Assembly: GCA_023397655.1 (NCBI GenBank)
Contig: JAEWTW010000023.1
Coordinates: 24,745-88,744 of the forward strand
Length of the DNA: 64,000 nt
Reading direction: 5' to 3'
Source of the DNA: Bacillota bacterium
Lineage (GTDB): Bacteria > Bacillota > Clostridia > Christensenellales > SZUA-584
Made by a program: the position numbers and the translations under genes. Below are positions 1-8,572 of this stretch, piece by piece; position 1 is the stretch's first letter, and the number at the start of each line of letters is the position of its first letter. The notes under the pieces were generated by a model. It saw only the letters and a program-made list of their open reading frames with translations. It ran no database searches and was not told the DNA's origin.

Positions 1-14
1 ATTCTGTCATACCC

Positions 15-692
15 CTATTCTTTAACATTCATGCAGGCCTGACGAGCCGCCTTCTGTTCGGCGGTCTTTTTAGACCTGCCCCTGCCCTGTGAAATTTCCT
101 CGCCGGCGATATACAGCTTGATATAAAACACTTTATCGTGCGGCGGTCCTTCCTCTTTATATACGGTGTAACGTATGTCGCTGATGCCCTGCTTATGATA
201 ATATTCCTGCAGCTGCGTCTTGTAATCCCGCACACCGCCGCCCGAGAGCACATTGTCGAAGCTGCTTTCCATCAGGCGCCTCACCACGCCACGCGCCGCT
301 TCGAACCCGCCGTCCACATACACCGCCCCAATCAGCGCCTCCACCACGTCCGCCAGTATCGACGGCTTGTCCGCGCCGCCCGAATTACGCTCACCGCGTC
401 CCAGAGTCAGGTATTCGCTGATATTCAGCTCGCGTGCCAGCTTCACCAGCGCGCTCTCGTTGACCAGCGCCGCGCGGCTTTTGGTCATCTCACCTTCGGT
501 ATAATCCGGCTTCTCAAAAAAAAGATGCTCGCTGACGGTCAGCTCCAGCACAGCGTCGCCCAGAAACTCAAGGCGTTCGTAGCTCTCGCCCGCGTCCGCT
601 GAGGAATGGACAAACGCCCGCTCCAGCAGCCGCTTGTCCTCGAAAGTATAACCTATGCTGTTTTCCATGAGTGACAAATCTGACTGAACCAT
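15..692 (-). CDS. rnc: Ribonuclease III
   Basis: This endonuclease cuts double-stranded RNA in rRNA processing and mRNA turnover. The N-terminal catalytic domain carries the signature ERLEFLGDAVLEL and the second acidic motif DVVEALIGAVYVDGG. The C-terminal third is a double-stranded RNA binding domain ending in GRGRSKKTAEQKAARQA. The open frame extends to 713, but the ATG at 692 has AGGTGG four bases upstream, so I start there (225 aa, normal for the family). It is the last visible gene of plsX-acpP-rnc, an order widespread in Firmicutes. Its stop lies 15 bases from the window edge, so any downstream partner (often smc) is not visible. Confidence 0.96.
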   Translation of the reverse strand: MVQSDLSLMENSIGYTFEDKRLLERAFVHSSADAGESYERLEFLGDAVLELTVSEHLFFEKPDYTEGEMTKSRAALVNESALVKLARELNISEYLTLGRGERNSGGADKPSILADVVEALIGAVYVDGGFEAARGVVRRLMESSFDNVLSGGGVRDYKTQLQEYYHKQGISDIRYTVYKEEGPPHDKVFYIKLYIAGEEISQGRGRSKKTAEQKAARQACMNVKE

Positions 693-758
693 GTTTCCAC
701 CTAAGCAAAGCAATACCCGGAGCAGCCAATACTCCGGGCAAAAAGGCTTACTTAATTC

Positions 759-995
759 TTAATATCCGCCCACATTCTTCTCAATATAGGACACAACATC
801 CTTCACTGTCACCACTTTTGGCAGTTCCTCATCCGGAATATCGAGATCAAATTCCTGCTCTAAATCCATGATAAGCTCAACGATAGCGAGAGAATCGGCT
901 TTTAAGTCGTCGACAAGATCAGACTCCATCGTGATGCTCTCTTCGTCAATTTCCAGCTGATCGGACAGAATTTTTCTTACCTTTTCAAATACCAT
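759..995 (-). CDS. acpP: Acyl carrier protein
   Basis: ACP carries growing acyl chains as thioesters on a phosphopantetheine arm during fatty acid synthesis. The protein is 78 aa and strongly acidic. The attachment motif is DDLKADSLAIVEL, with Ser35 as the expected phosphopantetheine site. The ribosome binding site GGAGG lies six bases before the ATG. It sits 23 bases downstream of plsX and upstream of rnc. The fabD and fabG genes that stand between plsX and acpP in Bacillus are absent here. Confidence 0.96.
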   Translation of the reverse strand: MVFEKVRKILSDQLEIDEESITMESDLVDDLKADSLAIVELIMDLEQEFDLDIPDEELPKVVTVKDVVSYIEKNVGGY

Positions 996-1018
996 TGCGA
1001 GCCTCCTGTAAACTTAAA

Positions 1019-2023
1019 TTAATCGCTCAAAGAAAATTTTATTATCTCTTCTTTAATAACACCCACAACATCGGCTTTTATGAAACCTGCTGCCTGATGC
1101 AGGGTGCTTTTAAAGGCCTTGGCGTTGGAAGAGCCGTGCGCTTTAATGACGCCGCCGTTTACCCCCAGCATCAGTGCACCGCCGTATTCGGTATAGTCCA
1201 TCTTCTTTTTGAAGCTGCGGAACGCGGGCATAGACAGTGCAGCCCCCAGCTTGGCGCGAAGCGAACCGCTGAGTTCATCCTTCAGCATGCCCATCAGCAC
1301 GCCCGCCATGCCTTCCATAAACTTCAGAATCACGTTTCCGGTAAACCCGTCGGTCACAATCACGTCAAAATCACCGGAAACGAGATCACGCCCTTCGGCA
1401 TTGCCCTTAAAGTTGACGGGCATCTCTTCAATCAGTTTATAGGCTGCCTTTGTCAGCTCCGTGCCCTTCTCAGCCTCGGCGCCGTTGTTGACCAGCCCCA
1501 CCCTCGGAGACTCAATGCTCTCCATCCTCTGCATATATATGCTGCCCATCAGCGCAAACTGCGCCAAAAACGACGGGCGGCATTCAGCGTTTGCGCCGCA
1601 GTCGATCAGCAGCACCTTACCTTTTCGTGTGGGCAGCAACGGCGCCAGCGCGGGTCTTTTCACACCCGGCAGCCGCTTCACGATCAGTGTCGCCCCGGCG
1701 ATCGTCGCTCCGGTGGAGCCCGCCGTGATGAACGCACCCGCCTCGCCGGCCTGCAGCAGACGAAGCCCCTTCACCAAGGAAGAATCCTTTTTATAGCGAA
1801 TCGCTTCAACGGGCGGTTCCGCCATGTCTATAACTTCTGTCGCGTCCACAATATTTATACGCGCAGCATCGTAGTTGTATTTTGTCAGTTCCGCTTCAAT
1901 CACGTCGCGCCGGCCGGTGAGGATCAGCTCCATCTCAGGGCTTTCCGCCAACGCCTGCACACATCCGTCTATAACGGCATGCGGCGCGTTGTCTCCTCCC
2001 ATGGCGTCAACAATGATTTTCAA
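1019..2023 (-). CDS. plsX: Phosphate acyltransferase PlsX
   Basis: PlsX converts acyl-ACP to acyl-phosphate, the donor for PlsY in phosphatidic acid synthesis. The N-terminus IIVDAMGGDNAP and the later GSTGATIAGATL stretch are typical of the family, and 334 aa is full length. The start codon is TTG (2023-2021), preceded by GAGGGTG at a suitable distance; no better start lies nearby. It heads the plsX-acpP-rnc unit and has its own promoter at 2060-2088. FapR, a common regulator of this locus, is not encoded next to it. Confidence 0.95.
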   Translation of the reverse strand: MKIIVDAMGGDNAPHAVIDGCVQALAESPEMELILTGRRDVIEAELTKYNYDAARINIVDATEVIDMAEPPVEAIRYKKDSSLVKGLRLLQAGEAGAFITAGSTGATIAGATLIVKRLPGVKRPALAPLLPTRKGKVLLIDCGANAECRPSFLAQFALMGSIYMQRMESIESPRVGLVNNGAEAEKGTELTKAAYKLIEEMPVNFKGNAEGRDLVSGDFDVIVTDGFTGNVILKFMEGMAGVLMGMLKDELSGSLRAKLGAALSMPAFRSFKKKMDYTEYGGALMLGVNGGVIKAHGSSNAKAFKSTLHQAAGFIKADVVGVIKEEIIKFSLSD

Positions 2024-2059
2024 TACGGCACCCTCGCTTTAGTTCATTTATATATGGGT

Positions 2060-2088
2060 AGTATATAAAAAATACAATGCCAATGCAA
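2060..2088 (-). promoter_or_regulatory. Promoter of plsX-acpP-rnc
   Basis: On the minus strand TTGCAT (2088-2083) and TATACT (2065-2060) are separated by 17 bases. The -10 box lies about 37 bases upstream of the plsX TTG start. This is a sequence match to the housekeeping sigma consensus only. Confidence 0.6.
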
Positions 2089-2213
2089 CAATTTTTCTTT
2101 TCCTCAAATATAAAAGGAAATCACCGTTATAAACCTTCGTTATTAACATATACACCGACAATAAAGCTTATTCATTGCCAACTTAATACCCTGTGCTGGG
2201 AATAACGTTTCAT

Positions 2214-2248
2214 TTGTTACATTATGTAAGCTGTGTGTATGTTATAAT
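2214..2248 (+). promoter_or_regulatory. Extended -10 promoter of the RmlC-like gene
   Basis: TATAAT at 2243-2248 is preceded by TGT, giving an extended -10 box. The nearest -35-like hexamer, TTGTTA at 2214-2219, is too far away (23 bases), so the extended -10 probably carries recognition. The gene starts 38 bases further on. Confidence 0.5.
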
Positions 2249-2286
2249 CAAGCTGCGAAGAAAAAATGGCTGTATGGAGGGGTTGA

Positions 2287-2835
2287 ATGCTCAAAGTTAC
2301 TCAGACAAACTTGCCGGAAGTTCTGGTTCTGGAATACGAAGAACACTATGAATCCCGCGGAAGCTCCTGCTTATACTTTTCAAAGCAGCTGTTGGACGAT
2401 GCGGGGATATCAATCGATTTTGTTGAGGAAAGGGTGTACTGCCCTCAAAAAGCAGGGACACTGTACGGCATACATTTTCAAAACAACCCAAAGCCGCAGG
2501 CTAAGCTGCTGTATTGCATTCAAGGGAGCGGCCTGGATTATGCGGTCGATTTGAGAAGGGGCTCCCCAACATACAAGCAATGGGTATGCGTTCAATTGTC
2601 GTCGGACAACAGAAAACAAATTCTAATTCCCCACGGGTTTGGCCATGCCTTTTTATCATTGGAAGATAATACGCGCGTCATTTTGAGAATTGATACTTAT
2701 TTTGAGCAGGAATACAGCAGAGGGATAGCCTGGAATGATCCGGAATTGAATATAGCATATCCCGCAGATCATCCGATTCTAGCGCAGCATGACATCGATG
2801 CTCCCATGCTGAAAGACAGTGATTGTAATCTGTAG
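2287..2835 (+). CDS. RmlC-like sugar 3,5-epimerase family protein
   Basis: The 182-aa protein matches the cupin-fold dTDP-4-dehydrorhamnose 3,5-epimerase family, which epimerises 4-keto-sugar nucleotides for cell-surface sugars. Family landmarks in order are GIHFQ with the likely base His63, DYAVDLRRGSPTYKQW at 84-99, IPHGFGHAF at 114-122, Tyr138 as the likely catalytic tyrosine, and GIAWNDPEL at 146-154. GGAGGGG precedes the ATG. It stands alone on the plus strand between rpmF and plsX, with no rmlA, rmlB or rmlD nearby, and its composition is visibly richer in A+T than its neighbours. This suggests insertion by transfer. The exact substrate cannot be told. Confidence 0.8.
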   Translation: MLKVTQTNLPEVLVLEYEEHYESRGSSCLYFSKQLLDDAGISIDFVEERVYCPQKAGTLYGIHFQNNPKPQAKLLYCIQGSGLDYAVDLRRGSPTYKQWVCVQLSSDNRKQILIPHGFGHAFLSLEDNTRVILRIDTYFEQEYSRGIAWNDPELNIAYPADHPILAQHDIDAPMLKDSDCNL

Positions 2836-2856
2836 CCTTGGTACATAAAAGAACAC

Positions 2857-2883
2857 AAAAAAGGGCGCCGGTCAACGGCACCC
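2857..2883 (-). terminator. Terminator after rpmF
   Basis: On the minus strand GGGTGCCG, a five-base loop and CGGCGCCC form an eight-pair stem followed by six T residues. It lies 26 bases after the rpmF stop. Confidence 0.85.
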
Positions 2884-2908
2884 CGTTCGCACACATCAAG
2901 CAATGCGT

Positions 2909-3106
2909 CTAGCGCGCTTTTTCCGCTTTTTCGGTATTCATCACATGCCTGCCATTGTAGTAGCCGCATGTCGGGCAAACCCGGTGAGTCAGCTTCATCG
3001 CATGGCACTGCGGGCACTCCGCGATGCCGGGCGCCTCCAGCTTAAAGTTCGCCGACCGCCTCGAATTACCGCGCTGTTTGGATGTCCGCCTTTTTGGTAC
3101 CGCCAT
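2909..3106 (-). CDS. rpmF: 50S ribosomal protein L32
   Basis: This is a 65-aa basic ribosomal protein of the large subunit. It begins AVPKRRTSKQRGNSRR, as L32 proteins do, and carries four cysteines in CPQC and CPTCGYY, the zinc-binding form. A perfect AGGAGGTG site precedes the ATG. It is paired with the DUF177 gene upstream, the common bacterial arrangement, and is followed by a strong terminator. Confidence 0.97.
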   Translation of the reverse strand: MAVPKRRTSKQRGNSRRSANFKLEAPGIAECPQCHAMKLTHRVCPTCGYYNGRHVMNTEKAEKAR

Positions 3107-3249
3107 CTATTTACACCTCCTCATCTGTCGCTCTTGTTGAAAAGCCTGCAAGCCTTTCCGTCAATTTCCGGCTCTGCTTGTTCCTCGTTCATACTTGAAA
3201 CCGGACAAAACCGTCTGGCGAGCAGCACAGTTAAAACTGTTTTGCCCAC

Positions 3250-3744
3250 TTATTTATTTTTAGATAATCCATTCAATTCCGCGAACGGATTTGAACTCTC
3301 CATCTCAGGAGCGCAACTGCACGTTCCTTTGTTTAAGTCCGCACCACATTGGCTGCAAAGGCCTTTACAGTCTTCACGGCACAGCAGCTTAGTCGGCAGG
3401 TTCACCACCACGTTGTCTTCCAGCATCGGCGTCAGGTCAATCATCTCATCCTGATACGCGTACATGCCTTCTTCCGGCTGCTTCTTATAGTACTCGGCAA
3501 ATCTGAAGCCGATCATATACGTAAAATCCGCAAGACATCTGGCACAGGTGACCGGTGTTTCCGCTTCAAAGCGCCCCGTCACGATGATGCCTTCGCCGTC
3601 ATGCCGCCAGTCCGCCGTCACATGGACACCGTCCGGAAAATCATACCGTTCGCCCAGAAACTCAATTCCCGGGAACGCACCGTCGTATTCCGCCGTAAAC
3701 TCTTCGCCCGTGTTGCGAACCGCGTCTGCAATGTCGATTTTCAT
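3250..3744 (-). CDS. DUF177 (YceD-type) protein
   Basis: This family sits directly before rpmF in most bacteria and is linked to 23S rRNA and ribosome metabolism. The protein has the family's cysteine pattern: CARCL in the middle and LCREDCKGLCSQCG near the C-terminus. The open frame reaches 3774, but the ATG at 3744 has an AGCAGG site upstream and gives MKIDIADAV, a normal family start (164 aa). A TTGACA/TATAAT promoter lies 39 bases upstream. Function in this organism is inferred from the family only. Confidence 0.88.
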   Translation of the reverse strand: MKIDIADAVRNTGEEFTAEYDGAFPGIEFLGERYDFPDGVHVTADWRHDGEGIIVTGRFEAETPVTCARCLADFTYMIGFRFAEYYKKQPEEGMYAYQDEMIDLTPMLEDNVVVNLPTKLLCREDCKGLCSQCGADLNKGTCSCAPEMESSNPFAELNGLSKNK

Positions 3745-3782
3745 CTCAAAACCTGCTTTCGGGGCATTCGTCAACGAGTTAG

Positions 3783-3812
3783 ATTATATTTTAATCGCAG
3801 GCTTTTTGTCAA
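3783..3812 (-). promoter_or_regulatory. Promoter of DUF177-rpmF
   Basis: TTGACA (3812-3807) and TATAAT (3788-3783) are spaced by 18 bases on the minus strand, a near-consensus housekeeping promoter. Confidence 0.8.
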
Positions 3813-3828
3813 CTCTTTTTTGGTATTC

Positions 3829-5280
3829 TTACCTGAGCGCAAATATCGTTCTCTTCCTTTCCACAACCTCTTCCAACCGCTCCAGATACATGCGCAGATC
3901 CTTGATGTTCGCGGCGCGCTCAATGCGCGTTTCCGCAGAAAAAATTTTCTTGGAAATTGCGCCCGCGCCGAATGCCAGCACATCGCACAATTCTTCCATG
4001 TTGTCGATGTTGTACAGGCACGCTTTGCCGGGCAGCGTATAGCCCGCGTTCTCCTGGCTGCCTTTCATATACTTTTGCCGGTACATATAATACGCGCGGT
4101 AATCCGCAGCCTCCAGCATCCGCCTCGCACGCTCCACCGCCTCCGCCGTCTCCGCATCGGTGGGCAGCGCATCCATATTGGCCGCCGCGAAAGCAGACGC
4201 CCGCTTCACGGCCAGCGTATGCACCGTGATGTTGGCGGGGTTCAACGCAATGATAGGGCCAAGCGTTGCCACCAGCCGTTCCGCATCCTCGCCCGGCAGC
4301 CCCGCAATCACATCCACGTTGATGTCGAAGGCGAAATCCGTTGCCAGCGCATACGCGTCAAAGAAATCCTGCGCGGTATGCTGCCGACCGATACGCATGA
4401 GCGTCTCGTCACACAGCGTCTGCGCGTTCACGCTGACGCGCCCCGCACCGCTGTCCCTGATTATTTGAAGCTTCTCCGGCGTGATTGTATCCGGCCGGCC
4501 CGCCTCCACCGTGAACTCTTTCGCACCTCGGGCCAGCTGCGCCGCTCGCTCAAGCACCGTTTTCAAGTTGCCTGCGGACAGTGCCGTGGGTGTGCCGCCG
4601 CCCACGTACAGCGCACGCACGCGCCTGCCGCTAATCAGCTGCTTCGCGTCAGCCAGTTCCGTCATCAGCGCGGCCACATACTTATCCTCCGCGCCTTTGA
4701 ACACCTCCGGCGTGGACGATGCAAACGAGCAATATGCGCACCTCGTGACGCAAAAGGGTATGCCGATATATATGTCCAGCTCATCACGACTGGGGTCAAG
4801 GCCGGTCTGTGCGGTCACGATGCCTTTCGCGAAATCGTATTTTCCCGGCGATACGTCAAACTCGTCCAGCATCAGACGCTTGGCGCCCTCTTCCCCCAAA
4901 GCTGCCTCACTGTCGCGCAGCAGCCTTGTGGGGCGTACGCCCGTCAGCGAGCCCCAAGGCATTGCAGTTTCAAAATGCGAAAAAAGCGCCCGATAGACGC
5001 TGATTTTGGCAGCCCGTTTGGCAACGCGCTTACGCTCCAGCTCACCCTGCGGCACAGGGCAGGCATACGTGTTTTCCGACACCGCTGTCCCATCCCGGTA
5101 CAGCTGCGCCCGGCTGATAAACGCACCATCCGCTTCGGTGAATTCGTGGATCACGCTGTAGCCCTCGGCATCAGCTTTGGGTTCATTTAACGGCTCAATG
5201 CGCCGCGTGTCGATATATAGGCGCAGCTCCTCGCAGATGTCGCCGAAGAACTGCGGCGTCCCGGTATAGAGCGCTGTCAT
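3829..5280 (-). CDS. hemZ: HemZ-family radical SAM coproporphyrinogen dehydrogenase-like protein
   Basis: This is a 483-aa radical SAM enzyme. The iron-sulfur motif is PFCVTRCAYCSF with Cys177, Cys181 and Cys184, followed by YVGGGTPTAL, the pattern of the HemN/HemZ group. A long N-terminal region before the radical SAM core is typical of HemZ. The family is assigned to oxygen-independent coproporphyrinogen III oxidation, but many HemN relatives have other roles, and no other haem genes are visible here. The start overlaps the stop of the upstream hydrolase by four bases (ATGA), so the two are translationally coupled. Confidence 0.85.
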   Translation of the reverse strand: MTALYTGTPQFFGDICEELRLYIDTRRIEPLNEPKADAEGYSVIHEFTEADGAFISRAQLYRDGTAVSENTYACPVPQGELERKRVAKRAAKISVYRALFSHFETAMPWGSLTGVRPTRLLRDSEAALGEEGAKRLMLDEFDVSPGKYDFAKGIVTAQTGLDPSRDELDIYIGIPFCVTRCAYCSFASSTPEVFKGAEDKYVAALMTELADAKQLISGRRVRALYVGGGTPTALSAGNLKTVLERAAQLARGAKEFTVEAGRPDTITPEKLQIIRDSGAGRVSVNAQTLCDETLMRIGRQHTAQDFFDAYALATDFAFDINVDVIAGLPGEDAERLVATLGPIIALNPANITVHTLAVKRASAFAAANMDALPTDAETAEAVERARRMLEAADYRAYYMYRQKYMKGSQENAGYTLPGKACLYNIDNMEELCDVLAFGAGAISKKIFSAETRIERAANIKDLRMYLERLEEVVERKRTIFALR

Positions 5281-5903
5281 CGTGCCAGATACGGGTTGCT
5301 CTTGTACTCCGCCTTGAGCGTCGTCTTGATACCGTGCCCCGTATAAACGGTATAATCTTTGTGCAGCCCCCCCAGCACCGTGTGCAGCGAATGTTCATAT
5401 TCCTGCGGGTCGCTGCCCGGAAAATCGGTACGCCCGCAATACATATAGAACAATGTGTCGCCCGAGAACAGCGCATCGCCTGATATATAGCACACGCTGC
5501 CGCCCGAGTGCCCCGGCGTATGCAGCACCTGCGCCGGCAGGTCTGCCGCTATCACGGTTTCACCGCCTTTGAAAACGATGTCGGCCTCCACCGGTTCCAC
5601 GCTGACACCTGCCACCGCAGCCAGACAGTCCACATTGCTGGTCAGCATCGAAAGATCCCGTTCGTGAACGCACAGCTTCGCGCCGGTATGCTTTTTCAGC
5701 GCCGCCGCCGCGCCAATATGATCAAAATGCCCATGCGTCAGCAGTATGTGTGTTACCTCGGTGATGCCCTCATATTCCAAACGCGCGCGGATTTTTTCAA
5801 AGTCCGCACCCGGGTCAATTACAAACGCTTTTTTAGAGCAGTCTTTGAACACGATAAACGCGTTCGCCTGCATCATACCCACCGCTACCTGTACGACCTT
5901 CAA
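5277..5903 (-). CDS. MBL-fold metallo-hydrolase (glyoxalase II-like)
   Basis: The 208-aa protein carries the metallo-beta-lactamase motif THGHFDH (His57, His59, Asp61, His62) and the later HTPGHSGGS and FSGDTLF motifs, which ligate two metal ions. It resembles the short hydroxyacylglutathione hydrolase-like proteins that often neighbour rel and hemZ in Clostridia. The start is TTG, with GGGAGG somewhat far upstream. It is coupled to hemZ by overlap and lies 63 bases after dtd. The substrate is unknown. Confidence 0.88.
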   Translation of the reverse strand: MKVVQVAVGMMQANAFIVFKDCSKKAFVIDPGADFEKIRARLEYEGITEVTHILLTHGHFDHIGAAAALKKHTGAKLCVHERDLSMLTSNVDCLAAVAGVSVEPVEADIVFKGGETVIAADLPAQVLHTPGHSGGSVCYISGDALFSGDTLFYMYCGRTDFPGSDPQEYEHSLHTVLGGLHKDYTVYTGHGIKTTLKAEYKSNPYLAR

Positions 5904-5966
5904 TTTGCTTCTGTCCCTCCCAATGAATCGTCATCATGTCACGCGGGCCGCCGTGGACAGCGGTCC

Positions 5967-6410
5967 CTACGGTTTAACCGAATCCAGCAGTATCGTCACT
6001 GGCCCGTCGTTGACGCTGGACACCTCCATATGTGCGCCGAACACGCCCGTTTCCACCGGCAGCCCCATCCCGCGCCAGGCTGTCACACAGTCATTGTACA
6101 TCACCTGCGCAATATCGGGCGCCGCCGCGCGCATGAAGTCCGGCCGGTTGCCGCGCCTCACATCGCCTAGCAGCGTAAACTGCGACACCACCAGCAGTGC
6201 GCCTCCCACATCCTGCACACTGTCTGTCATTTTACCGTCCCGCTCAAATATGCGCAAAGCCGCCGCCTTGCGCACGATATAATTTATATCCTCCGGTCCG
6301 TCGCCCTGCGCCACACCCAGCAGCACCAGCAGCCCTGGTCCGATCTGTCCCACTGTTTTTCCGTCCACCGTTACCGTCGCCGCAGACACGCGCTGCACCA
6401 CCGCAATCAT
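5967..6410 (-). CDS. dtd: D-aminoacyl-tRNA deacylase
   Basis: Dtd hydrolyses D-amino acids from mischarged tRNAs. The 147-aa protein has both active-site signatures: SQFTLLGD in the middle and the cross-subunit NDGPVTILLDS near the C-terminus. The N-terminus IAVVQRVSAATVTVDG is canonical. Its ATG overlaps the rel stop by four bases, so it is the second gene of a rel-dtd coupled pair. Confidence 0.96.
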   Translation of the reverse strand: MIAVVQRVSAATVTVDGKTVGQIGPGLLVLLGVAQGDGPEDINYIVRKAAALRIFERDGKMTDSVQDVGGALLVVSQFTLLGDVRRGNRPDFMRAAAPDIAQVMYNDCVTAWRGMGLPVETGVFGAHMEVSSVNDGPVTILLDSVKP

Positions 6411-8572
6411 TTGTGAATGCGGTATACATCCCGCACGCCATCGATGGATTTCAGATTCTTGATGATGGTATCCAGCTGAGAGATATCACAGATTTCGAAA
6501 CCGAACACCATGTTGGCGATGCGGTTCTTGCCCATGCGCGCGTTGACCGATGTGATAGAGAAGCCCAGGCTGAACAGCTTGTTGGACACCTCCGCAATGA
6601 GACCGCTGCGGTCGTTCGCGATCACCTGTATCTCCACGTTATAGGACGACTTTTCACTGGACGACCAGGCCACGTCGATCATGCGCCCGGATTCAAAGTC
6701 CTCCGTGGTCACGTTGGGGCAGTCGCAGCGGTGTACGGATACGCCGCGTCCGCGCGTGATGTAGCCCACGATGCTGTCGCCCGGTACCGGGTTGCAGCAC
6801 TTGGCAAAGCGCACCAGCATATCGTCATATCCTTTGACGATAACGCCGCTCGCCTCGCCCGGACGGCGTGACTTCACCTGTGAAACCGGCTGCTCGGGCA
6901 GCGTACTGTTCTCCCGGCGGTATTCTTCAATCAGCTTGTGCAGTATCTGCCCCGTGGCGATACCGCCATAGCCCACCGCCGCGTAGATGTCTTCCGGCGT
7001 GGACAGCGTAAACTTTTTATAGACGTCTTTGAGCCACTCAGGCTTGAACAGCGCCTTGAAATCGTAACCGCGCCGTTTCGCCTCCTTTTCCAGCATATCG
7101 CGGCCCTTGACAATATTCTCCTCTTTGAGCTCTTTGCGGAACCAATTGCGTATTTTGCCCTTCGCCTGTGACGTCTTGGCGATCTTCAACCAGTCGCGCG
7201 AGGGGCCTTTGGACGCGGACGACGTGACGATCTCCACGATGTCGCCGGACCTCAGCTCATATGACAGCGGCACCATCTTGCCGTTCACCTTGGCGCCGAC
7301 GCACTTGTTGCCGATCTCACTGTGGATGCCGTACGCAAAGTCCAGCGGTGTCGCTCCCTGAATGAACTCCTTCACATCGCCTTTGGGTGTAAACACGTAC
7401 ACCTTATCGGAGAAAAAGTCCACCTTGAGCGTTTCCATGAACTCGCGGGAATCCCGCGTGTCCGTCTGCCATTCCAGCATCTCCCGCAGCCAGACCAGCT
7501 TTTCATCCATCTCGCTGCTCTGTGCAATGCCTTCCTTGTAGTTCCAATGCGCCGCGATGCCGTATTCCGCCGTCGAATGCATCTCCTGCGTACGTATCTG
7601 CACTTCGAACGGCCGCCCGTCCCGCCCCAGCACCGTGGTGTGGATGGACTGGTACATGTTCTGCTTGGGCACCGCGATATAATCCTTAAAACGGCCCGGG
7701 ATGGGCTTCCATACGGTATGCACCGTGCCCAGCACCGCGTAACAGTCGCGCACTGATTTGACAATGATGCGCACCGCAATCAGGTCGTAAACTTCGTCGA
7801 ACGTGCGCTGTCTCTTGTGTATCTTGTTGTATATGCTGTAGATATGCTTGGGCCGGCCTTCCACTTCGGCATCCACGCGTATCTTCTTCAGATGCTTTTT
7901 GATCTCCTCGACGACGCCCGCGATATATTCCCGGCGTTCGGCACGCGTTTCGGTCAGCTTCGCCGCGATCTCGTAATATGCCTTCTCGTCGAGGTATTTA
8001 AGCGCCAGATCCTCCAGCTCCCACTTGATCGTATTGATGCCGAGCCGGTGAGCCAGCGGCGCGTATATCTCCAGCGTTTCCTTGGCTTTCTCAATGCGCT
8101 TGCCCTCTGCCTGAAATTTGAGCGTACGCATGTTGTGCAGCCGGTCCGCCAGCTTCACAAGTATCACGCGTATGTCGCTCGCCATCGCGAGGAACATCTT
8201 ACGCAGATATTCGGCCTGGTGCTCCTCCTTAGAGGAGAAATCCACCTTGCCCACCTTGGTCACACCGTCCACCAACAGTGAGATTTCCGCCCCGAAATCC
8301 GACTTGATCTGGGCCAGCGTCACCGTTGTATCCTCAACGATGTCATGAAACAGTCCGGCGATCACCGTGGTCATGTCAAGGCCTAAGTCGACGAGTATCC
8401 GCGCCACTTCCCGGGGATGGACGAAGAAGGGTTCTCCGGACAAACGCATCTGCCCCTCGTGCGCTTTTTCCGCGAACAAATAAGCCTTTTCAAAAAAGGC
8501 GGCGTCCTCGGCGCTGTACCGGCTTTTCACCTCGTCGATCAGCGATTGTGCGCTCCGTTGCTTGTCATCCAT
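6407..8572 (-). CDS. relA: Bifunctional (p)ppGpp synthetase/hydrolase Rel
   Basis: This enzyme makes and degrades the stringent-response alarmone. In order I see an HD hydrolase domain with the intact motif FHDIVEDT, the synthetase domain with YDLIAVRIIV and YQSIHTTVLG, a TGS domain beginning VFTPKGDVKEF, a conserved-cysteine region FAKCCNPVPGD, and a C-terminal ACT domain. The length of 721 aa is normal. The intact HD motif indicates a bifunctional enzyme. It overlaps the 3' end of recJ by eight bases and dtd by four. Confidence 0.96.
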   Translation of the reverse strand: MDDKQRSAQSLIDEVKSRYSAEDAAFFEKAYLFAEKAHEGQMRLSGEPFFVHPREVARILVDLGLDMTTVIAGLFHDIVEDTTVTLAQIKSDFGAEISLLVDGVTKVGKVDFSSKEEHQAEYLRKMFLAMASDIRVILVKLADRLHNMRTLKFQAEGKRIEKAKETLEIYAPLAHRLGINTIKWELEDLALKYLDEKAYYEIAAKLTETRAERREYIAGVVEEIKKHLKKIRVDAEVEGRPKHIYSIYNKIHKRQRTFDEVYDLIAVRIIVKSVRDCYAVLGTVHTVWKPIPGRFKDYIAVPKQNMYQSIHTTVLGRDGRPFEVQIRTQEMHSTAEYGIAAHWNYKEGIAQSSEMDEKLVWLREMLEWQTDTRDSREFMETLKVDFFSDKVYVFTPKGDVKEFIQGATPLDFAYGIHSEIGNKCVGAKVNGKMVPLSYELRSGDIVEIVTSSASKGPSRDWLKIAKTSQAKGKIRNWFRKELKEENIVKGRDMLEKEAKRRGYDFKALFKPEWLKDVYKKFTLSTPEDIYAAVGYGGIATGQILHKLIEEYRRENSTLPEQPVSQVKSRRPGEASGVIVKGYDDMLVRFAKCCNPVPGDSIVGYITRGRGVSVHRCDCPNVTTEDFESGRMIDVAWSSSEKSSYNVEIQVIANDRSGLIAEVSNKLFSLGFSITSVNARMGKNRIANMVFGFEICDISQLDTIIKNLKSIDGVRDVYRIHK

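Noticed and set aside
995..2068. A 357-codon open frame on the plus strand
   Set aside because: It mirrors plsX exactly and shows no protein family features.
3349..5190. A 613-codon open frame on the plus strand
   Set aside because: It lies antisense to hemZ and DUF177, has a composition typical of GC-rich mirror frames (Arg/His/Ala rich) and no recognisable domain.
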